DNA of 41,963 nucleotides from an uncultured Sulfurovum sp. (GTDB lineage Bacteria; Campylobacterota; Campylobacteria; Campylobacterales; Sulfurovaceae): NCBI GenBank assembly GCA_902727895.1, contig CACVAP010000026.1, positions 1 to 41,963 of the forward strand, read 5' to 3'. Shown piece by piece: positions 14,169 to 25,365 of this stretch (position 1 is its first letter; each line of letters starts with the position of its first letter). The notes under the pieces were generated by a model. It saw only the letters and a program-made list of their open reading frames with translations, ran no database searches and was not told where the DNA came from. The position numbers and the translations under genes were made by a program.

Positions 14169-17100
14169 TTATCTATTTCTAATCATAGTATCTTCATCAT
14201 GAGATGGACTCTCTTCAGTATTTTTTTGGGACTGCTCAATCTCTTCTTCCTTTTTTTCTTTAGGTCTCAGCTCAATAATGACTTTCTTGTATCTATCTTT
14301 CAGTATAAAAAGTTCATCTTCTTTATCAAAGACTGCGACCTGTTCTTTTATCTTTGGTAATTCCTTTTCTGCATTCATAAACTCTGTAATAAGTTTATCA
14401 TTACGCTCAATAGGTTTATTTAATAAATTAACAATTTTAGTTGATAGCCCTATAGGGCTTGAGTCTATATCCATTTCTAATTCATATAAGTCATTTCCTT
14501 CTAAAATGACAATCCCCTTTCCTCCACTAAAATGACTACTTTTTTCCATAAATAATTTAAAACTTCCAAGCTTACCAACCTCAATACTGTCTGTATTTTT
14601 ATAAATATTATCTACACTGGTACTAATATTATTAAATATACCTATAATTTCAATACCTGCTTCCTCACGACTATCAAAAGATTTATTATTGACAATTATT
14701 GAGAAACCATTTTTGTCTATTTCTTTTTTAAACGCATCAGATTTTAAAATATCTTCTTTATACTCTTCTGATTTTCGGGGAAATTTTTCAATAACCTTAG
14801 AGAGTTTTTCAATGTCTTTCTCCACATTAAATTGTGTAAACATGTGATTCTTAGCCAAAGCTTCAAGCTTCTTAATATCTTTCTTTAGTGTCATCTCCTC
14901 TAAGATTAAGGGATTACCAGAAGAGATAGCTTTCATCTCAGCACTGTTACTGGACTCCAATGAAATATCTTCTACCTCTCGTTCATCAAAACCTGCCAAC
15001 TTAATTTGTTCAATAAACTTTGCCTTTGTTTCTAATGTTTGCCACATACGACTATCCAATGTTGCTTTTGTGGCATATCTATTAACCATTACTTCAAACT
15101 TCTTAGAAGGTAACTTTGCTAATGCTACTGAAAACTCCTCATATTTCATACCTATCATTTTTAATGCTTTAGATAGCTCTGTAAAATTATCATCTGAAGT
15201 GTCTTCAGAATATTTCTTTGCGACTTCAAATAAATTGTATAAGAAATTTCCTTGTCGAATAATTCTTCCTTCTCGTTGTTCAAGGTCACTCGGTCGCCAA
15301 GGTGCATCAAGATGATGTAGTCCCACTAACTTTTGTTGTGCATTCATCCCTGCACCCATTTTTGAAGTTGAACCAAGGAGAAACCGTATATTCCCACCAT
15401 TAACCTGATCAAAAAGCTCTGATTTTTTCTTGTCGGTATTGGCATCATGGATGAAAGCAATCTCTTTTTCTGGAATTCCAAATGAAATCAATTTAGATTT
15501 AATATCATTATAAACATCAAAAGAGGTTTTTAGTGCCATTAAATCATCTCCACTTAGTTTATTTAATTCCCTATTGGCATTAAGCTTCTCTTCTTGCGTT
15601 CCTGTATCGGCTAAAACAACCAAATCTTCAATTCTAATTTTTTCTTTATTATTACTATTTTTAGGCGTTGATAAATCACAAAAAATTAGCTGTGCACCTT
15701 TAAAATCATTCCATAATTTATATTGAGCCAAAAGATATTCAATCATAATGTTTACTTTTGAGTTTTTATCATCTAGAGCGTTGGGATTAATTAATCTCAT
15801 ATCCAAGGCACACTTTCGTGCTTCACTCATAATTACAAGCATATTATCATCACCCTTTTTAGGCTTCTTGGGAATATTTTCACTTCTATATACCAATGAT
15901 ATTTGAGAATATCTATCATCTTTATCTGGTATACCAATGAACATTGCTTGTTGTTCACTACGCTCATTAATAATATTATTTGGTTTACCACCTATCATAT
16001 CAGGAACAGATAACCTCTTTCCTAGTTTTGCCAAATGAGTCTGTATTTGTTCTCGTGTAACCACATCTGCAAAACTTCTATAGGACTGCATTAACTCTGG
16101 CATATTTTTAAATTTAGAGAGACGTGAACGCATCTGATATTTACCTGATGGAGAAAGTTCCCAATCAGAAACCACCTCAGCATACTGTTTAACCCAAGCG
16201 TCAAAGTGTAGAATATCATTCTCTTTTAATTGACCATAATCCATATACTTCTGCATCGTATACATCTCTGCTATAGTATTTGAAATAGGTGTACCTGTTA
16301 AAAAAAATAGATTTTTTTCACCTGTCTCTTCTCCTAACATTCTTGCTTTTATAAAAAGGTCAAATGCTTTTTTTGATCCCTCTGGATTACCTAGTCCACC
16401 TACACGTTGCAAAGAAGTTGTATATTGAAGGTTTTTAAATTCATGTGCCTCATCTATGGCTAAAGCATCCACACCTAACTCTTTAAAAGTTACAAGGTTA
16501 TCTCTCTCCAATTTCAAAAGAGACTCAACTTGTTCTTCAAGCTTTGCTCTATTTTTTTCATACTGCTTAACTGTTCGTGTATCTTTACCCTCTATCTCTC
16601 TTACTTGATCAATGGCATTATTTATGGTCTGAATTTGTTCATCTAAAAAGCGTTTTGTAAATTTTGGGTCATTTTGAATTTTAGTAAGTTGTGAATGGGC
16701 AATAATAATAACATCATAGTTCCCAGTAGTCATTTTTGAGAAGAGTAACTGTCTATTTGATTTTTCAAAATCTTTTTTATCAGATGCTAGTATATTCGCA
16801 TTAGGATAAAGCTCTAACCACTCTTTAGCCCATTGTCCAACCAAGTGGTTAGGAACAGCTAAAAGTTGTTTCTTGACCTTATTCATACGCTTCATCTCCA
16901 TTACCGTACAGATAAGGGTAGCTGTTTTTCCTGTTCCCACCGTATGATCCAATAAAATTTTTCCATCAACAATTCCTCTGTAAACAGCATCTCTTTGGTG
17001 GGGTCTTAATTCAAAAATCGAATCATCAACTTTACCAATAAATTTAAGATGTGAACCGTCATACTCTCGTGGAGCATATCTATTAAATTTATCATTATAA

Positions 17101-20100
17101 AGTTTACCTAAACGCTCTCTTCTCTCCTCTGAAGACCAAATCCACTTATCAAATGTCTCTTTTAAGGCTTCCATCTTATCATTGGCTGCAATAGTGGCAT
17201 CTTCATTTACACGTTTAGCTTCATTTCCATTTCCATCAATATAGGTATCATGAATAATAATTTGCTTATTATTCAATGAAGATATTATTATTTTTTTGAA
17301 ATCAGCTCTATCTGTTTCCCACTTTCTTTTTGAACTATCTGTGGGATTAATACTAATTGTCCAATCAGCACCAAATGCTACATAAGTAGACTGAGCGTCA
17401 TTTTCAGTAATTTCTTTTAGAAAATCGTTCATATCCTGCTCTGGTATCCAGCCTGCCCCCAATTGAACAGAAATATCATGAGGCTCTATATCTTTGGGAA
17501 TCACCTCTTTTAATGCTCTTAAATAATCATGATTTGTAGTTTGTTTATATTTTTTCTTTACATCTCCACTTAAATACTCTTCACGAGAAATCCAACCATC
17601 AATAGGATCATTAAAGATAAAGCCTTTGGCTTCTAAACTTTTTTCTATTTCTAACTCTTCTTTTTCTAAAAGGCTAGACATGTATTCTATGTCCACAAAA
17701 CCAGACTCTCCCAATGCGATATAAAGAGCCTCTTCTTCATTCTCTGCCCTCTCTGGTCGCATGTAAGGATATTGGGTACGTGTACTAAATATTTCTGCTT
17801 TTATTGCTGATGCATTTCTTGAAGCTTCTCCTGTTTTTCTTGCAACAACAGCTGTTACCCCTTTATCATATTTCCGTTCTAAAGAGAGAAGAAATGGAGC
17901 ATCAACGTCCATAGAAAAAAGTCTTTTATTGATGTTGGAACTAAGATAAGAATGTTTTTTAACAAAAGAATCATAAATACCATTGAGTGAGTTTCTAATC
18001 TCCTCTATATCTTCACTTGTATAATCTTTATCAATTTGAGCTTTTCTTAAATCATTAGCCACATTGACGAGAGAGATCATCCCCTCAACTCGATCTATCT
18101 GCTTTTTATTAACCGTGCTTTCAACTTTTCCTGTCTCTTTGTCTGTTCGATTTGAAAGATAATCAATTTTTCTAAACTTTGGTTCTCCATTTACATCTGG
18201 TAACCTAAGATTTATCTCCTTACTTGGTTGATTGTTTAAATCCATAGTTTCTTGTACAAAAAGTGAGCCTACTTTGATATTAATACTTCCAATTTTAAGG
18301 GTTTGTTCCTCTTTTGTCACATTTCCCTTAGCATAAGCAAAAATATCTTTTCTTTGATTGTTCCCTCCACCATTTTTATATTGAATTTCCATTCTTTTAG
18401 GTACTCGGTCTATTGCCTCTCTAAGTAGTACTTTTGTATCTTGACCTTTCTTTGCAACTAAGGCAGGTATTCCACCTCCATACATTGTTCCAAACTTACC
18501 CCATTCTCCTAATAAGTTTTCCTCTTTATATGTAAAATATCTGTTAATAGGAGTATCATTAATTGTATCAAGTCCTACCCAAGTATTATAATCTGCTCTC
18601 TCACTACTCAATCTTTTTCTAAAAAAAACAATATCCGTTGTGACTTCTGTATGAGCTGAATCTTTAAATGCATCATTAGGTAGACGTATTGCATCCAATA
18701 AGTCTGAAGATTTATGTATATACTGCCGTGTTGTATCATCTTGTGCATCTAAAAAAGCATTCGATACAACCATTGCCATAACGCCACCCTCTTCTAAAGA
18801 GTCAATTGCTTTTGCCATAAAATAGTTATGTACGGTTAGTTTTCTAAATGCGTTTTCTTCTTTATCATGATGCTCATACTTTAAATCTCCAAAAGGTGGA
18901 TTTCCAATAACCAATGTTACAGGAATATGATCCATAGAAAAATCTTGGAAACCTGTATTATAGACCTTAACACTTGGATAAAGTTCTCTTGCTATTTTTG
19001 CTGTTACAGCATCCAACTCCACACCATAAGTTTTTGTATTGGATTTAAATTTTGTGGGCATCGTTCCAATAAATCCACCTATACCGAGACTTGGTTCTAA
19101 GATATTTCCACCTTTAAAACCCATATTATTAATAGCTCTCCACATTTCTTTGCTTACTTCAACAGGGGTATAAAAAGAATCAAGCGTACTTCGTCTGGCT
19201 TGAGCATAACTATTTTCATCCATAATCGCTTTTAGTTCTTCAGCTTCACTCTCCCAACCTTTAGCAGTACTGTTATCTGACTTATAAAAAGATTGAGGAA
19301 TTCCACCCCAACCTGTATACCTTGAAAGCAATACTCTATCTTCAGTACTTAAGTCAAGTCCCTCTTCTAGCTTTGAAATTACATCCAAGGCATTAACATT
19401 GTTTCTAAATTTTGTTTTAGCACCAACTTTTTCATCTTCTTTTAGAACAAAGTCTGGTTTTACTTTTTTTTCAAAATTTTTATTTTTAGTTAAAGGACTT
19501 TTTATAGCTTCAATACTCTCCTTGGGAATACTCTTTATTCTATCTTTCTCACTCTTTTTATCCTCTATCTTGGTAATAGCATGAACCATTTCATCAACAA
19601 TTTTAAGTAAATAGGATTCACTATATTCATCTACCCCAATACCCATAGAGAGCTTATTTTCTTTCAATCCATAGGTATAAATAATCCTGACAATATCTGA
19701 GTCATTACTAGATTCAATTACTACCTTCTTGTACTTATCTTCCAAAAGTCTACTTTTTAATACAATATCAAGCAGCTCTTTTATTTCAATTTTTATCTCT
19801 TGATTATCCGAAAAATTATCTTCTTTTTGCTTGGCTAACTCAGTTGAAATCTCTTTAACCACATCATCAATACCTGTATTTATCTCGCTATGCTCTCCAT
19901 TTTCTAACCCTACAACATTATTATAAATTGTTGCCTCAGCATTGCTATCCACTAGGTAAACGATTTCACCTATTTGAAACTCAAGAAAATCTCCATCTAC
20001 CCATTCCGATTCTAAGCCTGTTTTTTCTTTAATATACGTTTCTACTGCTAACAATTTTTCTTTATTATTAACTTTATCCTTTTCACTAGAATTCAAACCA

Positions 20101-23100
20101 TCTATAATATTTAGTTCATTTTCAAGTAACTCTCTATGTATTGTATCCATCAAATTAAAAATATAATTATCTGCAACCATCTCCTTATTAACAGCTCTAT
20201 GGATAAATATTGTTTGAATCTCACTACTGGAGTAATGCTCACTTAAATTAAACACTTTGATTTCATGGTTTAAAGTGTTATATTCATACTTGAATTTTTC
20301 ACTTTCAGTTAAATGAAGATACTTACCAATTTTTAACAGTTCATCAATTTTAAAAAATAGTTCATTCTCTTCATAACTTTTAATTTCTACATCTATACGC
20401 TCTTTTGTAAGATTATTTATAACGCTAATTAAACCATTGTTACTTTGGATTCTATATTTATTATACACATCACTATTCTGTAGTTTAACCATTAATGCTC
20501 TATCTAGCATTTCAATAATTTCACCTTCTAAATCAAGCTCTTTATTTTCTTGATTAACTATTATCTCTTCTAAGTATAAATGGGACTGGGGATAATTTTT
20601 TGTCCATTGAGCAACTATTTGTAAAAGTTCTTCATCTGTTTTAGTAGCCATTATCTGTTCATATGCAAAAACAACTGAGTGATTCAACTCATAATGGCTA
20701 AAGAGCCATCCTTGGTCAGTCTCATCTAATGCACCATAATCTCTTTGTGCTAGGTAAACTAATTGTCCCATTGAATTTTGAATTTCTTCTTCTGTGACAA
20801 TCTTATAGAAAGTATCTTTATTCAACTCATGGTTATTTATTTTTCTAAATAATTCTAAAAGTGGTATCTCTTTTTTTAAGAGATTATCTATCTTCTCAAA
20901 ATTAGCCAACTCTTTTTCACTAAACGATTTATCTTCATAAATCTCCGTATATTTCCCTCTCGATAATTCTTTTACATAATCTTCATATTTATCCAATTTT
21001 TCATTTGCAGGAATACGTAAAGGAAAGAACTCATTTCCATTTTCACTTGTTTTAATAAATGCAACAATATTCACATAGTCTGTTTGGCTTATTTTTGATT
21101 CATCAATGTGTTCATATTTACTTTCACCATTATCCACAATTGCTGTAAAAGAGAAATTTGACAATTCTCCAGATACATCAACTCCATTTTTATTATTTAA
21201 CTGAACATCTTTTTTAAATTTATCAATAAAAAGTTTCTCCATCTCAATAATTCCATCTTCACTATGAAAATATTGTTTATGCTCTGGATAATCGGATAAG
21301 CTCTCTTCTACTATTCTTTCATAATCAGTACTAAGGGATAAGTTCTTCTCAATCATACTAATAAAAAGTTCATCTCGTACTTTATTTCTTTGCTCAATAT
21401 AAAGAGCTTCATCAAAAAGAAAATCTGAAGCCTCTTTGCCTTTTAAAGTCTTAAATATTTCATCTCTTTTCTCTTGGGATAAAGAAAAATCAAAAATTCT
21501 CACTTTAGGTTCAACATTTTCTATTGTGTAATCTTCATCCATATTAAAAAGGTTTTTAGAATTGTTTCTCTGCTTCTTTAATGGCTTGATGAGCTGAATA
21601 TCTTCTTCTCTCTTCTCTTCTTCTATTAATGCTTTATTTATCCACTCTATTGTTTCTTTTCTTGTTTTAGTTAGAGCAAAGGAACGCTCTTCACGACCAC
21701 TATCCCTGCTATTACTCTCTTCTATAGCATCATCTAAAACATGACCCTTCTCATTAATAAAAAGTTGCTGATTGTTCACCATGAATTTAGCGATTCCATC
21801 ACTTATTATCTCGTAAGGTAAACCTATTCTTTTTTCAATAAAGTTTGCATTTTTCAAAAGACTCTTTGATACACTATTAACAGCACTTTCTAATACTTTA
21901 AAAGTATCCGTATCCTTCAATAAATCAATATAGTCATCTATGGAATGAAGTTGGTCTTCTATATCAAAAAATTTCATCCCTATAATATTTTGACCAGCTC
22001 CAACATAATCCAGTTCTCCATATTTAAAGAATAGGTTAGTTCTATTTTCTTTGCTATCTTCTCTATTTTCAAACTCCAATACAAGAGCAACAATTTTATT
22101 TCTTATTTCCACAACGCGACTTTGGAAAATACTATCCAAGGTATCTTGCCAATTTTCTTTCTCTTTATCACTAAGCGTAGAATAGCGTTTATGAATATTT
22201 TTCCTTGTTACTTCATCTATATTTACAGCATCAATAAGTGTAGCCAATTTTAAATTATTGTTTTGAAGAAGTGGGTATTTTAAATATTCTGCTAACTGTT
22301 TATTAAAAACTTGATACTCACCAACTTTTGTTTGTGTTAACTCTGGATTTTCTTCTTTGATGCTCCATGCCTTAGCACTTGTCATGAAGTTATCAAGCTC
22401 TATATAAGCACTCCCTTTTTGACTCTCATATAGATACGAATAGTCATTTCTTATCAAAAGATAATTAGCATTTGTTCCTTGATAATTTTCAACTTCAAGA
22501 ATATTATAATCGTTTGGATTTTTAATTGCATCATTGAGATATTTTTGGTTTTTAAAATTTGAGAAGTCAAGAATTACTTTTTTCCCAAACTTATTTAAGA
22601 CTTCTAAGAAAGTTAAATTTTCTTCAAAAATAACTGAGTTATATGTTTGCTCAGCTAGATACCTATCAAGCTTTAAAACATCAGACTCTAAGCTTCTATT
22701 TGGAAATACCTCTCTTTGACTATTTCCCAAGCCTCCCTCTCTTTGTAACCCTCCTCTCTCATTAATATCATCAATAATTGATGTATCTCTTTTGCTCTCT
22801 TTACTTTGTAACTCCCCAATGCTTTCTCTTTGATTAATGCTTTGCTCAACTTCTTCTGATATTTGATTAGATGCTCTCTTACTTCGCTTTCTATCATTAC
22901 GATTGTATATATTTTTGGTTCTTCTTTGGTCATATTCATAGCCTTTTTCATAGGTAATCTTGTATTCATTCTTATACTCATTGATATAAGCTTTTTGATA
23001 CGATATGTGTTCTATCTCTTTAGCGTTCTCTCTTGCCATATCAAGAGTTACACGATCTATCCCTTTAGCGTTCGCATCACTTTTTCCCTTAATCTGGTAA

Positions 23101-24245
23101 ATATTTTTCTCTTTATTAAAAAAAATATTTTCCATACCTAAGAGTCTAGCGATACTTTTAGAGTATTCAATTGGTTCTTTTATCTCACTTAACACCTCTT
23201 TATCCATCAAAGGGTATTGAGACTGATGGGGGATATAAAGTTCAGTATAAGCAGAAAAAATATACTTAATCGCATTTTTCTGTTCTTCTGTTCCAGAAAA
23301 ATTATTAGCGATTTTATTAAATAAATCAGCAACTTCCTCTTCCTTGGATTCAAAAACTTTAAACTCAATACTCTTGGCTAAAGAAGATTTTGAGATTGCA
23401 TATTTTAATTCCATTAAAACAGATTCATAATCTTTTCTAATCTGATATTCAGAACGTTGATATTGATTTAAATTAACTTGAGACTTATCAAATGATTTTT
23501 TAAGAATAAATCTCAATCCAAACTTATAATTCCCCTCTTCATCAAATTGAGGTATTTTTTGACCTTTCTGATTTAACTTGGCTTGACCATTTTCATATTC
23601 AAATAAAGGAAACTTACTAGGGACAATTAAGTCTATGCCTTTCTCTCCTTTTTTGACAAATACATTTTTATGACTCCAAAAATCTGTAGATTGTAAAGAA
23701 TCAATAACCAAAGAATACTCAACAGCTTGAATATGAGCCATCACTTTATTATTGAATGAAAAAGGTAGCATCTTCGCTGCTGTATAGAGAAACTTCATTG
23801 TTCCTTCTGTATCCTCAGAGAGTAAGCCTTGAAGTTGTTCAAGATTTTTATTGAGTGCTGTTTTGATTTCATCATTTTTAAAATTAATAATAAGATCATC
23901 TTTTGAAACCATTACAAACTCTAATCTTTTCTTTAGTTTTTGTTCTAATTGAGGCGAAGAAAATAGATAAGTCTCAGAGGCTTCATCGTATTCCATAAAT
24001 CCTAAAGTTTCTAACTCTTTAACTGTCTTTTCAATCTGAGCATAAAATCTTTCTAAATCCTCTCTTTCAGATAAGGTTGCTTTTGAGACTTGCTCATTTA
24101 CCACACTTAAACTAAATGAACCTCGCTGAAGTAACAATGCAGAAAAATAATTGAAAGATTGTTGTTCTCTCTTCTTATCAGTGGTTTTACCATTGTTTAA
24201 TCCATAATTGTATTTACTTTTTAAAATATGTACTATATCTTTCAT
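14169..24245 (-). CDS. Giant ArdC-like/N6-adenine methyltransferase/SNF2 helicase, DarB-like antirestriction protein
   Basis: A single 3358-residue protein. Residues about 157-215 resemble the ArdC N-domain (antirestriction; FWSHKNVFVKKGEKGIDLIV). Around 1580-1800 is an adenine methyltransferase: motif I EPSLGIGGF (1717) and motif IV NPPFG (1782). From about 2400 a superfamily 2 helicase follows: TVGTGKT (2435-2441), IDEAH (2597-2601), LTGTPIS, and QREGRIIRQ (2990). The order methylase-then-helicase matches phage P1 DarB, which protects incoming DNA from type I restriction. The middle (500-1550) is unrecognised, perhaps substrate-binding modules. It is the last gene of the transfer block, with AAAGGG before the ATG. 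The C-terminus is glutamate-rich (KEKKEEEIEQ). Confidence 0.85.
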   Translation of the reverse strand: MKDIVHILKSKYNYGLNNGKTTDKKREQQSFNYFSALLLQRGSFSLSVVNEQVSKATLSEREDLERFYAQIEKTVKELETLGFMEYDEASETYLFSSPQLEQKLKKRLEFVMVSKDDLIINFKNDEIKTALNKNLEQLQGLLSEDTEGTMKFLYTAAKMLPFSFNNKVMAHIQAVEYSLVIDSLQSTDFWSHKNVFVKKGEKGIDLIVPSKFPLFEYENGQAKLNQKGQKIPQFDEEGNYKFGLRFILKKSFDKSQVNLNQYQRSEYQIRKDYESVLMELKYAISKSSLAKSIEFKVFESKEEEVADLFNKIANNFSGTEEQKNAIKYIFSAYTELYIPHQSQYPLMDKEVLSEIKEPIEYSKSIARLLGMENIFFNKEKNIYQIKGKSDANAKGIDRVTLDMARENAKEIEHISYQKAYINEYKNEYKITYEKGYEYDQRRTKNIYNRNDRKRSKRASNQISEEVEQSINQRESIGELQSKESKRDTSIIDDINERGGLQREGGLGNSQREVFPNRSLESDVLKLDRYLAEQTYNSVIFEENLTFLEVLNKFGKKVILDFSNFKNQKYLNDAIKNPNDYNILEVENYQGTNANYLLIRNDYSYLYESQKGSAYIELDNFMTSAKAWSIKEENPELTQTKVGEYQVFNKQLAEYLKYPLLQNNNLKLATLIDAVNIDEVTRKNIHKRYSTLSDKEKENWQDTLDSIFQSRVVEIRNKIVALVLEFENREDSKENRTNLFFKYGELDYVGAGQNIIGMKFFDIEDQLHSIDDYIDLLKDTDTFKVLESAVNSVSKSLLKNANFIEKRIGLPYEIISDGIAKFMVNNQQLFINEKGHVLDDAIEESNSRDSGREERSFALTKTRKETIEWINKALIEEEKREEDIQLIKPLKKQRNNSKNLFNMDEDYTIENVEPKVRIFDFSLSQEKRDEIFKTLKGKEASDFLFDEALYIEQRNKVRDELFISMIEKNLSLSTDYERIVEESLSDYPEHKQYFHSEDGIIEMEKLFIDKFKKDVQLNNKNGVDVSGELSNFSFTAIVDNGESKYEHIDESKISQTDYVNIVAFIKTSENGNEFFPLRIPANEKLDKYEDYVKELSRGKYTEIYEDKSFSEKELANFEKIDNLLKKEIPLLELFRKINNHELNKDTFYKIVTEEEIQNSMGQLVYLAQRDYGALDETDQGWLFSHYELNHSVVFAYEQIMATKTDEELLQIVAQWTKNYPQSHLYLEEIIVNQENKELDLEGEIIEMLDRALMVKLQNSDVYNKYRIQSNNGLISVINNLTKERIDVEIKSYEENELFFKIDELLKIGKYLHLTESEKFKYEYNTLNHEIKVFNLSEHYSSSEIQTIFIHRAVNKEMVADNYIFNLMDTIHRELLENELNIIDGLNSSEKDKVNNKEKLLAVETYIKEKTGLESEWVDGDFLEFQIGEIVYLVDSNAEATIYNNVVGLENGEHSEINTGIDDVVKEISTELAKQKEDNFSDNQEIKIEIKELLDIVLKSRLLEDKYKKVVIESSNDSDIVRIIYTYGLKENKLSMGIGVDEYSESYLLKIVDEMVHAITKIEDKKSEKDRIKSIPKESIEAIKSPLTKNKNFEKKVKPDFVLKEDEKVGAKTKFRNNVNALDVISKLEEGLDLSTEDRVLLSRYTGWGGIPQSFYKSDNSTAKGWESEAEELKAIMDENSYAQARRSTLDSFYTPVEVSKEMWRAINNMGFKGGNILEPSLGIGGFIGTMPTKFKSNTKTYGVELDAVTAKIARELYPSVKVYNTGFQDFSMDHIPVTLVIGNPPFGDLKYEHHDKEENAFRKLTVHNYFMAKAIDSLEEGGVMAMVVSNAFLDAQDDTTRQYIHKSSDLLDAIRLPNDAFKDSAHTEVTTDIVFFRKRLSSERADYNTWVGLDTINDTPINRYFTYKEENLLGEWGKFGTMYGGGIPALVAKKGQDTKVLLREAIDRVPKRMEIQYKNGGGNNQRKDIFAYAKGNVTKEEQTLKIGSINIKVGSLFVQETMDLNNQPSKEINLRLPDVNGEPKFRKIDYLSNRTDKETGKVESTVNKKQIDRVEGMISLVNVANDLRKAQIDKDYTSEDIEEIRNSLNGIYDSFVKKHSYLSSNINKRLFSMDVDAPFLLSLERKYDKGVTAVVARKTGEASRNASAIKAEIFSTRTQYPYMRPERAENEEEALYIALGESGFVDIEYMSSLLEKEELEIEKSLEAKGFIFNDPIDGWISREEYLSGDVKKKYKQTTNHDYLRALKEVIPKDIEPHDISVQLGAGWIPEQDMNDFLKEITENDAQSTYVAFGADWTISINPTDSSKRKWETDRADFKKIIISSLNNKQIIIHDTYIDGNGNEAKRVNEDATIAANDKMEALKETFDKWIWSSEERRERLGKLYNDKFNRYAPREYDGSHLKFIGKVDDSIFELRPHQRDAVYRGIVDGKILLDHTVGTGKTATLICTVMEMKRMNKVKKQLLAVPNHLVGQWAKEWLELYPNANILASDKKDFEKSNRQLLFSKMTTGNYDVIIIAHSQLTKIQNDPKFTKRFLDEQIQTINNAIDQVREIEGKDTRTVKQYEKNRAKLEEQVESLLKLERDNLVTFKELGVDALAIDEAHEFKNLQYTTSLQRVGGLGNPEGSKKAFDLFIKARMLGEETGEKNLFFLTGTPISNTIAEMYTMQKYMDYGQLKENDILHFDAWVKQYAEVVSDWELSPSGKYQMRSRLSKFKNMPELMQSYRSFADVVTREQIQTHLAKLGKRLSVPDMIGGKPNNIINERSEQQAMFIGIPDKDDRYSQISLVYRSENIPKKPKKGDDNMLVIMSEARKCALDMRLINPNALDDKNSKVNIMIEYLLAQYKLWNDFKGAQLIFCDLSTPKNSNNKEKIRIEDLVVLADTGTQEEKLNANRELNKLSGDDLMALKTSFDVYNDIKSKLISFGIPEKEIAFIHDANTDKKKSELFDQVNGGNIRFLLGSTSKMGAGMNAQQKLVGLHHLDAPWRPSDLEQREGRIIRQGNFLYNLFEVAKKYSEDTSDDNFTELSKALKMIGMKYEEFSVALAKLPSKKFEVMVNRYATKATLDSRMWQTLETKAKFIEQIKLAGFDEREVEDISLESSNSAEMKAISSGNPLILEEMTLKKDIKKLEALAKNHMFTQFNVEKDIEKLSKVIEKFPRKSEEYKEDILKSDAFKKEIDKNGFSIIVNNKSFDSREEAGIEIIGIFNNISTSVDNIYKNTDSIEVGKLGSFKLFMEKSSHFSGGKGIVILEGNDLYELEMDIDSSPIGLSTKIVNLLNKPIERNDKLITEFMNAEKELPKIKEQVAVFDKEDELFILKDRYKKVIIELRPKEKKEEEIEQSQKNTEESPSHDEDTMIRNR

Positions 24246-24315
24246 CTATTCCCTTTCACGCTTTATTCGATTTTCTCGATGCCTGAATTTAAGAAGTATC
24301 TGGTGACACTAAATT

Positions 24316-25356
24316 TTATTTATCTCGCCTTATATCATCATCTACACTATTATTTAATACTGTTTCTGCTTCCTTGTTTAACGATAAAGACAACTGACGA
24401 ATTGTATTAAATCGCTCATTCCTACCCTCAACCTTAAATTCATTTGCATACTTCAAAACCTTATAATTACTATCCTTCAATATGAAAAGTAATTCATCTT
24501 CATTCATATCTTCTATCTCTTTTTCATCAAGACTTTTCATATTAAACTGTTTATCACTTATAAGAATATTCCAATCTTTACCCACATCTTCAACTTCATA
24601 ATCAGAATATTCTCTTAAGATATTCAAAGCTTCACTCTCTCCAGCAGACTCAAGATTTACTCTACTAACCTCTGTGATTTCAGACCCCTCATCTCCATCT
24701 TCCACAAAGATTTTATAGGCAAGGTCATAAACTTCATTTCTATCTAATACAACTTTTTCATCATAGCCATACTCATTTTTACTCATTAGAATAAAATCTT
24801 TATCATTTTGTGAAAAAACATCAATGCAATGATGTTTATTTAATGCATATTTTTCAATAAATTTTTGCTTATTATAGGATTCAAAATAATTATTTGCATA
24901 GTGACTATTCAACATTAGATGTATTGCTTCTTGATGGTTAGATGCCAAAATCTTTACATATTTATCTATGCCATCAGAAAAATTTCTCTCTGTAAAATTA
25001 AAAAAATATTCTTTCTCATTAAAAATTTTCAAAAAGTTTATATCAGGGTTTTCAAAAATATTTTCATCAATACGTTCTAATATATGTTCCATATTTTTAT
25101 GCTGCTTATGATATTCATCTCTTAGTGTATCTCCTACTGTTTGCTGTAACTCAGAATCAAACTTGGGATCATAACAATAGTGATTACTCTGCTCATCATA
25201 AAAAAGTTCTCCAAGAATTTTTTCTTTATATTGAAGTTTTAAAAAAACAATAGAACCATCATGATAAACTTCATTCTCTTTGGTTATTCTAGGAATCTTT
25301 TTTATGACATCAGGAAAAGAAAGTCCTCTTTCATATTTTATATGTAAATAATTCAT
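24316..25356 (-). CDS. Hypothetical protein upstream of the giant antirestriction gene
   Basis: A 346-residue soluble, acidic protein (MNYLHIKYERGLSFPDVIKK...), with RBS AAAGGAA 5 nt from the ATG. There is no signal peptide and no clear motif; the phrase EDVGKDWNILISDKQFNMKSLDEKEIEDMNEDEL near the C-terminus is charged and similar in style to the middle part of the giant protein, which lies 70 nt downstream. It may be a partner of that protein, for instance a recruitment or chaperone factor, but this is guessed from order and style only. Confidence 0.6.
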   Translation of the reverse strand: MNYLHIKYERGLSFPDVIKKIPRITKENEVYHDGSIVFLKLQYKEKILGELFYDEQSNHYCYDPKFDSELQQTVGDTLRDEYHKQHKNMEHILERIDENIFENPDINFLKIFNEKEYFFNFTERNFSDGIDKYVKILASNHQEAIHLMLNSHYANNYFESYNKQKFIEKYALNKHHCIDVFSQNDKDFILMSKNEYGYDEKVVLDRNEVYDLAYKIFVEDGDEGSEITEVSRVNLESAGESEALNILREYSDYEVEDVGKDWNILISDKQFNMKSLDEKEIEDMNEDELLFILKDSNYKVLKYANEFKVEGRNERFNTIRQLSLSLNKEAETVLNNSVDDDIRRDK

Positions 25357-25365
25357 AAATTTCCT

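Noticed and set aside
22688-22981. Alternative-frame ORFs within the giant gene and elsewhere (for example 22688-22981, 19399-19584)
   Set aside because: They lie inside long coding genes, have no RBS or own composition, and are best seen as shadows.
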